From IMG/VR virus record IMGVR_UViG_3300025010_000095, positions 1 to 47,454 of that record: a stretch of DNA of 47,454 bases. One strand, written 5' to 3'. The position numbers were made by a program, and so were the translations under genes. The notes beneath the pieces were generated by a model. The model saw nothing but the letters and a program-made list of their open reading frames with translations, was not told the origin of the DNA and did not search any database. This DNA comes from a virus. Position 1 is the stretch's first letter. The number at the start of each line of letters is the position of its first letter. Below are positions 30,666-38,000 of the stretch, piece by piece.

Positions 30666-30992
30666 ATGGATGTTAATTCATATCAGGATTTCACGAAGAC
30701 AACTGCAATTTACCCGCCTGAGAGGGCAATGGATTATCTAGTAGCAGGTCTATGTTCAGAAGCAGGGGAAGTAGCCGGTAAGTATAAGAAGATTATTAGA
30801 GACAAAGGTGGAATCATAGACGTACAAGATTCCTATGAACTTATCTCTGAACTAGGAGATATATTGTGGTATGTCGCTAGGATTGCAGATACGGTAGGTT
30901 GGGATATGGCAGACGTAATAGATGTGAACGCCAGTAAGCTGACTGATAGACAAGAGAGGGATGTTATAGGCGGGAGTGGTGATGGTAGGTGA
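30666..30992 (+). CDS. mazG: MazG-like nucleotide pyrophosphohydrolase
   Basis: 108 residues from ATG 30666 (TAGGAGG site). CSEAGEVAGKYKKIIRD and ELISELGDILWYVARIAD give the ExxE...ExxD metal site of all-alpha NTP pyrophosphatases. It would hydrolyse (d)NTPs or alarmone-type nucleotides to monophosphates, protecting the dNTP pool or blunting host ppGpp signalling. It lies among RNR and phosphoesterase genes, a nucleotide-metabolism block. Confidence 0.85.
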   Translation: MDVNSYQDFTKTTAIYPPERAMDYLVAGLCSEAGEVAGKYKKIIRDKGGIIDVQDSYELISELGDILWYVARIADTVGWDMADVIDVNASKLTDRQERDVIGGSGDGR

Positions 30993-31146
30993 GTATATCA
31001 AGGATAGATATGAACCTTTGGAAGCACTGGAAAAGATAGCGGAGCATCTCACTATTGATGATGTAATTGATATTATTACTGAATATGAGTTGCTACATAT
31101 CTTTGAGGAGGACATAGACTTTCCCGGCGAATCGGAAAGCGATTAG
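30982..31146 (+). CDS. 54-residue acidic protein
   Basis: ATG 30982 (CGGGAG site) inside the mazG end. GEYIKDRYEPLEALEKIAEH then an acidic helix and DFPGESESD. Small acidic proteins in this place are not recognised to family level. Confidence 0.55.
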   Translation: MVGEYIKDRYEPLEALEKIAEHLTIDDVIDIITEYELLHIFEEDIDFPGESESD

Positions 31147-31156
31147 ACAGAGGAGG

Positions 31157-31585
31157 ATGAAGATCAGTACGAATTTAAATTCTAAACGAAAACAGAAATC
31201 ATATAAAGACTTTACTCCAGAAGAGCGAGCCAAAGCAATTGAAAAAGTTCGTAAGTATTACTACAATAATAAAGAAAAGTGTGCTGAACGAAGAAAGGAG
31301 TGGTATGAAAGAACCAGAGATGTGAGAAACAATAAACAAAGAGTTAAAAATAATGAACGTAAACAACAAGCCGTAGAATATAAAGGGGGTGTTTGTTTTA
31401 AGTGCGGTTTATCTTATCCTCCCGCTGTATTCGAGTTTCATCATACTGACCCTTCCAATAAGGATAAAGATTTAACTAGATATAAACAATTAAAATGGGA
31501 TAGAATGCAAATAGAATTAGACAAATGTATTTTGCTATGTGCTAACTGTCATAGGCTAACACATCATGGAGGGGAAGATTGGTAA
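31157..31585 (+). CDS. Free-standing HNH endonuclease upstream of RNR
   Basis: 142 residues. Basic helical N terminus (about 1-75; YYYNNKEKCAERRKEWYERT), then CFKCGLSYPPAVFEFHHTD and KCILLCANCHRLTHHG, an HNH zinc finger nuclease. It overlaps the RNR start by 7 nt and probably homes to a gene in this neighbourhood. Confidence 0.8.
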   Translation: MKISTNLNSKRKQKSYKDFTPEERAKAIEKVRKYYYNNKEKCAERRKEWYERTRDVRNNKQRVKNNERKQQAVEYKGGVCFKCGLSYPPAVFEFHHTDPSNKDKDLTRYKQLKWDRMQIELDKCILLCANCHRLTHHGGEDW

Positions 31586-33246
31586 AAGATAGATTTAAAA
31601 CTCCCTTTGCCAGAGATATTTTTTACCAAAAATATGCTCAAGGTTCAAATGATACTTGGGACAATCTCTGCGAAAGATTAGTAAATGATGTTTGTGGAAA
31701 TCGCAGTTGTAGTTATGGTAAGCTAACCGCAGATATTATGTCTAAAGACGATCAGAAGCAATTGGTTGAATATCTTAAAGATATGAAAGTGATTTTCGGA
31801 GGACGCTACTTATACTATGCAGGTAGACCGGCATCCTTCTGGAATAACTGTTTCTGTTTGAAGGCAGAGGAGGATACACGTGAAGAGTGGGCAGCAGTTG
31901 CTCAACGATCTACATCGGCTCTTATGTCAGGCGGAGGAATCGGAGTTGACTACAGTGTATTACGTCCCTCGGGCCGCACACTATCTCGTACTGGTGGAAT
32001 CTCCTCTGGGCCAGTTCCTCTTATGCACATTGTCAATGAAATCGGGCGCAACGTTATGCAGGGAGGAAGTAGACGGAGCGCAATATTTGCAAGTCTCAAC
32101 TGGCAGCATGAGGATATTAGGGAGTTTATAGCTGCTAAAGACTGGTCAGAAGAAATGAAACAACTAAAGGCAATGGATTTTAATTTCCCCTTGCCTTTGG
32201 ATATGACAAATATCTCTGTAAATTTTGATACAGACTTTATAAACTTAGTAAATTGTCAAGATCGTTCTCGTGAGTTTGTTGTTCCACAACCTTGGCACGA
32301 TGTAGTTACTCAGATGTGTAAGACCGGCGAACCTGGAATGTGTTTCAATTTCTATGAGAATGAAAAGGAGGTATTGCGAAATGCTTGCACTGAGTTTACT
32401 TCTGAGGACGATAGCGATGTCTGCAATCTCGGTAGCATTAATCTTGGTAATATCTCCTCAGTTGATGAACTCAAGGACGTTGTTAATCTTGCTAGTAAGT
32501 TCCTTGTTTGCGGCACTATGCGAGGAGAAGTGCCTTACGCTAAGGTCAAAGAGGTCAGAGATAGAAACCGTAAGATAGGTCTTGGTCTTATGGGAATCCA
32601 TGAGTGGTTACTTAAACGAAACTACCAGTACGAAGTGAATGATGAACTTCGGACGTGGTTGGAGGTATATAAGAGTGAATCCGAAAGAGCTGCAAATGAA
32701 CATTGTGACAGATTCTATCTCTCACATCCGAAGAAATATAGAGCTATTGCGCCAGCAGGGACTCTCAGCATACTCAGTTCCACTTCATCGGGTATTGAAC
32801 CGCTGTTTGCAGTTGCTTACAAAAGGAGGTATCTCGTAGATGGAACAAAGTGGAAGTATCAATATGTCGTGGACTCTACAGCCAAACGACTCATTGAAGA
32901 GTACGGAATTTCTAGTGAAAAAATTGAAACGTCCTATTCTCTCGCTGCATCACCAGAGCGAAGAATCCAATTCCAGAGTGGAGTGCAAGATTACGTTGAC
33001 ATGGGTATCAGTTCCACTATCAATCTACCGGAGTGGGGAAGTGAGCTGAATAATGAAGACACTGTTAGAGTACTTAGTGATACTATCCTGCGTTATGCTC
33101 CTCGGTTGCGTGGAATCACTTGCTTTCCATCTGGTAGCAGGGGGTTTCAGCCATTGACGGAAGTACCTTATGAAGAAGCAGTACAGAATGCTGGAATCGT
33201 ATTTGCTGAAGAGAATACTTGCTCAGGCTCAGTTTGTAGTATGTAA
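31579..33246 (+). CDS. nrdJ: Class II (B12-dependent) ribonucleotide reductase
   Basis: 555 residues from TTG 31579 (GGAGGGGAAG site). Motifs: FWNNCFCL (first redox Cys), ALMSGGGIGVDYSVLRP (substrate loop), MQGGSRRSA, NACTEF (radical-site Cys in the NxCxE loop), VCNLGSINLG (second redox Cys), APAGTLSIL, and a C-terminal CSGSVC thioredoxin-interacting pair. No NrdB or NrdD/NrdG partner is encoded, and the NCF-style opening fits class II enzymes that use adenosylcobalamin and need no oxygen. Makes deoxynucleotides for replication. Confidence 0.85.
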   Translation: MVKDRFKTPFARDIFYQKYAQGSNDTWDNLCERLVNDVCGNRSCSYGKLTADIMSKDDQKQLVEYLKDMKVIFGGRYLYYAGRPASFWNNCFCLKAEEDTREEWAAVAQRSTSALMSGGGIGVDYSVLRPSGRTLSRTGGISSGPVPLMHIVNEIGRNVMQGGSRRSAIFASLNWQHEDIREFIAAKDWSEEMKQLKAMDFNFPLPLDMTNISVNFDTDFINLVNCQDRSREFVVPQPWHDVVTQMCKTGEPGMCFNFYENEKEVLRNACTEFTSEDDSDVCNLGSINLGNISSVDELKDVVNLASKFLVCGTMRGEVPYAKVKEVRDRNRKIGLGLMGIHEWLLKRNYQYEVNDELRTWLEVYKSESERAANEHCDRFYLSHPKKYRAIAPAGTLSILSSTSSGIEPLFAVAYKRRYLVDGTKWKYQYVVDSTAKRLIEEYGISSEKIETSYSLAASPERRIQFQSGVQDYVDMGISSTINLPEWGSELNNEDTVRVLSDTILRYAPRLRGITCFPSGSRGFQPLTEVPYEEAVQNAGIVFAEENTCSGSVCSM

Positions 33247-33268
33247 ATAATTAAATAAAGGAGTAGGG

Positions 33269-33712
33269 ATGTTATCCGAAACAAGCAAAGATATAGTTGG
33301 GCAAGAGGGACGTTATGCTATTACTTTAGATGGACGTGTATACTCCCATTCTAGAGTAGACTATACGGGGAGACTTTTTAAGGGACGCTGGTTAAGACCA
33401 CAGACAGATAAGTATGGCTATTTAAAAGTAAGTTTAAGTAGGGGTTCCCGAGCATTAGGTCAAGATTATAAAATGATACATAGATTAGTTGCTGAGGCGT
33501 TTATTCCAAATCCAGATAATTTACCTTGCATAAATCATAAAGATGGAAACAAGATAAACAATCTTGTAGATAATCTTGAGTGGGTTTCTTGGAAAGATAA
33601 TACAGTACATGCTTGGAAAATGGGATTATGTAAACCTTACGATAGAGCAGGAGATTACAATAGGGAGGGTATTATCGCTTCTAATAAGAGGAGAAGGAAG
33701 CATGGAATTTGA
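33269..33712 (+). CDS. NUMOD4/HNH homing endonuclease downstream of RNR
   Basis: 147 residues from ATG 33269 (AAAGGAG). GRYAITLDGRVYSHSR is a NUMOD4-type DNA-recognition start; IHRLVAEAFIPNP, CINHKDGNKINN and LEWVSWKDNTVHAW are HNH_3 motifs. With 31157-31585 it brackets the intact RNR gene, a typical placement of homing nucleases beside conserved targets. Confidence 0.85.
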   Translation: MLSETSKDIVGQEGRYAITLDGRVYSHSRVDYTGRLFKGRWLRPQTDKYGYLKVSLSRGSRALGQDYKMIHRLVAEAFIPNPDNLPCINHKDGNKINNLVDNLEWVSWKDNTVHAWKMGLCKPYDRAGDYNREGIIASNKRRRKHGI

Positions 33713-33833
33713 AGATTGGTACATACTATACAAAGAGTATTTAGAAGGTATGAACGTAGCTGTTCCGAACAAAGCATTTTGCAGGGAGATATATGATAAA
33801 CATAGACAAGCAGAGATTGATAAAACAGATTAA
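33702..33833 (+). CDS. 43-residue protein before endolysin
   Basis: ATG 33702 (GAGGAGAAGGAA site), overlapping both the HNH end and the endolysin start. EFEDWYILYKEYLEGMNVAVPN then helical. Unknown; its coupling with the lysis gene suggests a regulatory or lysis-timing role. Confidence 0.5.
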   Translation: MEFEDWYILYKEYLEGMNVAVPNKAFCREIYDKHRQAEIDKTD

Positions 33834-34269
33834 GGAAGATGAAGGTTTTATATCCAAAGCAAAGTGGGATATAAAGCAATGGTCTTATGGGTACGGGCAG
33901 CGTGCTCCTGGTAAGGGAGCAACAATCACAAGAGAGGAAGCTGATAAGAGTATCCTGCCTAAGATAGAAGAATGTATTACAGACTTTGAACAGATATTCA
34001 AAGGTCATGAAACTAAATTCCAAGGAGAGGAAGGAGCAGTAAGAGCAGAAGCATTTTGCAATATGATCTATAACATGGGGCCGGGAGTAAAAGGCAAACC
34101 CAAACTAGGAGGCTTACAGAGCTTTCAGAATACGTTAGGACATATCTTTGATTACGATGTAGTTGATTGGGCTAGAGTAGGCTATAATCTAACTATGTCT
34201 AAGTGGTACTCGCAGGTACAAGGAAGAGCTAAACGAATAGTAAAGGAGATTACGTTGGGAAGAAAATGA
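33793..34269 (+). CDS. Endolysin, GH24 lysozyme
   Basis: 158 residues. LIKQIKEDEGFISKAKWDIKQWSYGYGQ is the catalytic region: Glu17 and Asp26 have the T4-lysozyme spacing, while the usual Thr is replaced by Ser31. NMIYNMGPG and a C-terminal RAKRIVKEI helix match the fold. Cleaves peptidoglycan at the end of infection. No signal peptide, so it needs a holin: candidates are the next gene or 34844-35062. Unusually it ends the early-strand unit instead of lying with the late genes. Confidence 0.85.
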   Translation: MINIDKQRLIKQIKEDEGFISKAKWDIKQWSYGYGQRAPGKGATITREEADKSILPKIEECITDFEQIFKGHETKFQGEEGAVRAEAFCNMIYNMGPGVKGKPKLGGLQSFQNTLGHIFDYDVVDWARVGYNLTMSKWYSQVQGRAKRIVKEITLGRK

Positions 34270-34289
34270 TTTTCCCAAAGGAGAAAAGC

Positions 34290-34442
34290 ATGGGCGTAAA
34301 TAAGAATGATCTTCTGACTACACTTCTGGGACTTGCTACAGGTGCTGCGCTTGGATATGCAGGATACAAAACAGGAAACCCTGAGCTATACGTGGCAGGT
34401 CTTACCGCCGCAACTCAGGGATATTATACTAACAAGAAATAG
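34290..34442 (+). CDS. Small Gly-rich membrane protein, holin candidate
   Basis: 50 residues from ATG 34290 (AAAGGAG site). LLTTLLGLATGAALGYAGYK is a glycine-zipper-like hydrophobic helix and VAGLTAATQGYY a second weaker one, ending in KK. Position directly after the endolysin suggests lysis; size is small for a holin. Confidence 0.5.
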   Translation: MGVNKNDLLTTLLGLATGAALGYAGYKTGNPELYVAGLTAATQGYYTNKK

Positions 34443-34444
34443 TA

Positions 34445-34458
34445 TTTAGTTTTCTAAA
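34445..34458. repeat. Palindrome copy 9 (TTTAG-4-CTAAA family)
   Basis: TTTAG / CTAAA around TTTT, two bases after the last rightward gene and seven before the terminator stem. It closes the series of nine. Confidence 0.8.
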
Positions 34459-34464
34459 CACAAG

Positions 34465-34498
34465 AAAGGCGGTTGGGTTAATTCCCTTCCGCCTTTTT
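34465..34498. terminator. Bidirectional terminator between convergent units
   Basis: Stem AAAGGCGG / CCGCCTTT with an inner GGG/CCC pairing and T-runs on both strands. Lies exactly between the last rightward gene and the last leftward gene. Confidence 0.85.
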
Positions 34499-34500
34499 GT

Positions 34501-34842
34501 TTATCTACTCAACTTTTCTCCTCCGAAGAGGTATGTGAACCAGAACCAATACTTAGAACGTAACCACCTTCCTTCTGATCTTAGAATATCTTGCAGTACT
34601 TGCGAGGCTTGCCAATTAGTTACTGGCGTATCATCATCCCAAAGAGCTGTCTTACATAGCTGATCGTGAACTAACCAGCTTGCACTCATTATATCAGTTG
34701 CACCAGTGGCACCATCATAAATCCCTGCCTTAACAGTTACGTACTTATTATATCTTTCAGAATAGTAAGTAGTATCTTCCAGCAGTTCATAATGTTTATC
34801 ATCAATAACACTTATCTTCGTAGCTATGCGCGACATAAGCAC
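34501..34842 (-). CDS. DUF1353-like protein
   Basis: 113 residues. YELLEDTTYYSERYNKYVTVKAGIYDGATG, then ASWLVHDQLC matches the DUF1353 pattern (strand, VPxGxxxDxAS, helix with HD), a family usually found in phage lysis/tail regions. Last gene of the leftward unit. Biochemical role not known. Confidence 0.65.
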   Translation of the reverse strand: MLMSRIATKISVIDDKHYELLEDTTYYSERYNKYVTVKAGIYDGATGATDIMSASWLVHDQLCKTALWDDDTPVTNWQASQVLQDILRSEGRWLRSKYWFWFTYLFGGEKLSR

Positions 34843-34843
34843 C

Positions 34844-35062
34844 TCAGAACAATAGCTTTACAGCCTCTATCAAACCTATCTCATGAATAATATAGAACCC
34901 AAAACCACCAGCAGTAAGCCACTTAATTGCGGATATTTCCTTTGTGACTTTATCAAGGGACGTGCTTATATTCGTTGTAACACTTTCCACAACCCGCACC
35001 TTATCCTCTAATGTAGTAATCCTCTGAACGTGGTCTATGACCAGTTCTTCGCTGTGCTCCAT
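34844..35062 (-). CDS. Coiled-coil plus transmembrane protein, holin-like
   Basis: 72 residues: a heptad region (about 10-45; ITTLEDKVRVVESVTTNIST) followed by one C-terminal hydrophobic helix (WLTAGGFGFYIIHEIGLIEA). This layout resembles XhlA-type haemolysin/holin accessory proteins. Its start overlaps the giant gene's stop by one base. Role in lysis is inferred. Confidence 0.6.
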   Translation of the reverse strand: MEHSEELVIDHVQRITTLEDKVRVVESVTTNISTSLDKVTKEISAIKWLTAGGFGFYIIHEIGLIEAVKLLF

Positions 35063-38000
35063 TACTCACCCCCTGAGATATAGTCATATGTTTTGATGCT
35101 GGATTTATATCTCCTATCCACACGGGGCCTACGTAGCTGCTTAGTGGCTTTGATGGGGAGATTGTACTTTCTTATCTGTTCCTTGAGCTGATAGAACTCT
35201 TTATTAAATTCAGGAGTCCAACCTTGCTTTCCTCGTTTCACTCTCTCCTTTAAATTATTAATTCTATCTTCATACGTTTTCTGCATAGTAAGTACACTAT
35301 CTCTAATGTCTTGTTCTCTTGCTACTCTTTGTGGATTAGCTCCAAGAACTGCTTTAGTAAGAGCTTCGCCAGTAGACATTTTAAGAGGTTCACCAGCAGT
35401 ACCTTCTACTATACCACCAGAAGCAGTAGTAACTCCCTCTGTATTCTGACGATAGGCATTAACAAAGTTTGCAGCCCCCTGTGGGAGCAAGGGGAAGTTC
35501 TCCACGCCCCTAAGTGTATCTCCTCTACCAAAAGCATCAATAGAACGTCCTGCACGAACAACAGAAGCTCCAACTACACCACCCATAGCCTTACCTATAT
35601 CACCAGAAGCAACTACTTCTGAGATAATAGGAAGAGAAGGTGCAACAGACCGGCTAATATTAATATCAAACAGAGCGGCAGGGATTCCATTCAGCACCAA
35701 ATCTTCTATAAAGCCATTGGCATCTTCCATCCCATAATCTCTAACACGTTCTTTAATAGCATTTCGTAAAGCTAACTTAGGACTCTTCCCTGCAAACCTC
35801 TCAAGGAACTTATCCATTTCATTTACAAATGGAAGTCCCATTGTTCCACCAAGAGCACCGAGCACAACCATACTGCGTATTACTGGTTTAAACTCCTGAT
35901 GTCGGATAGCTTTATCAAACAACCAACTGATATAACTATGACCATACCTACCAAATGTATAAGCTGTCTTACCTACTTCTCCTGTCTTTCTTACTATACC
36001 AGGATAGTTATGTGTACTAGCATCTATATTGACATTCAGAGAGAAGTCCTTTGCTTTAGCAAACGCTTCCTCATAAGTCATTCCATTTTCCATGAAGTTC
36101 TTGAAAGCAGCAGCAAAGTTAGCCTCCCTGTTCAGAGCAGTCTCAACAAAGGAGAAGGGTTTCATACCTAGCTCAGTTGCTCTAGTTAATCCTCTTATAT
36201 GAGCACCCTTACCAAGACCAGATACTTCCCTAACTGTCTGTGCTTCTGCGGCACCAGTTCTATCAAACGCCTCTAGTGCTTGCTTCATAATAGGAGTATG
36301 AACTTCTTTACCAGTACCCCTAACATCATGATATTTCTGTCTGAGTATTTCTCCCTGTGCTTTCTTAATTTCTACTAGAGCATTCTTTCCTTTGATACCA
36401 CTCTTCTCAAACAAAGAAGCAAGTTCAGGAGCAGCCCACACATAGTTCTGCGTGTAGTTAATCATAGGAGCAATAGCACGATAAGCCAACTGAGTCAGAA
36501 CAAGGTTCTGTCTAACCAACGCACCAGCTTTCACCATGCTGGAATTAGAGTTAGCCAGAGAATCCTGAATAAACTCATTCATCAAATAATGCTCACTGGT
36601 AGGAGCATCTTTAAATAACTTGGCTACATCCATAGCATAGCGAGACTTAGAGTGGAACCCTGCCATGTTCTTAGCATAGTTAAGAGCAAGACCCACAGGG
36701 TCAGTAATATCATAACCTTCAATCAAATGATCTTGTCTAGCTATCTTGTGTCTACCATAACCACGAGACAACTGCCTCTTCAATAGTACCTTATCTATAG
36801 AAGATTTAATTCCATTGAAGTCTCCGGCTTTGATCTTACCAGAACGAGCAGCCTCAGCAAGCACGTTGTTTAGTTCTGCCTGTTTAGCAGACATAGAGCC
36901 AGTGTACTTCCAGACTTCTTCATCTACCCTATTCTTGTTTGACTCTATCTTTATTTCATAGTGCTTACCTTCTTCTAATTTCTCCACACCCTCTAAGGCT
37001 TTAATACGATTATAGTTTTCAGGGAAACCAAACTCTTCGTGAGCAGGATTCTTACTGAGCTTCTTTACTAGACGTTTAGCAGTAAGAGTATTGAAAGAAG
37101 GACGCATATAGATTTCACGACCACGAGTACCATCTGCTTCTAACTCATACACTACAACCCTAAAGTCTCCATCAGGTCTAACGTGTGGAATATACTCAGG
37201 ATTAAGCTGGTAGTTAGGCATTACTTCTTCTTCAATGTAACGCTTAACTTCATTGACCGTATCCAAAGCATCAAGAGCTTCACGATCAACTAACTTCCCA
37301 TAATCATTTGCAAAAGAAGAAATCTCTTCACTTGTTAAACCTTCGTCAAACCATTCCTTTAGAGAATTGTACCACGGCTTTTCATTATAAGCATGAAGGG
37401 CCGTATCAACAGTCTGCCTGAAATCCTCCATAGCAGTATTAAAGATCAAGTCCCTGATGGACTTATAGGCATCGGCTACTTTCTCAGATACAGGTCTGCC
37501 TAGCGGGTTACGTTCAGATAACAAATCTTCTTTCTCAAAGAACCTTTTATCCAACTCACCTTTCTTTAGGACTTGTCTGAGTTCTGCTTTCTCCGCAGCA
37601 GACATATTATTCTGCAACTCACGCATTCTCTTAGCGTCTACAGTATTATACAGGTCAGACGTTATAGCATTGCGACTTTCTTCCCAAGTACGATACTTCT
37701 CATACGCTTTAGAGAATGAAGGATATTTACCAGAGGCAGCAATCCTTTGCGGCAAACTAATAAAGTTAGTTATTCTATCTTGCCATGTAGGTGGAACAAT
37801 ATCAGAAGCAAGATCATAAGTTGCTTTTACTGCGCGACCTATTTCTTTAGGATGAAGTCCTGCATATAAATCAACAGGCCCACTATGTCTATACAATGTG
37901 TCTACAGAGTGAGCTTCCATCTCACTCATATCTCGACTTAATTCAACTTTAGATTTCTCTTGTAGGAAATGATGAATCTCATGCACGAGAGTTCTATTAA

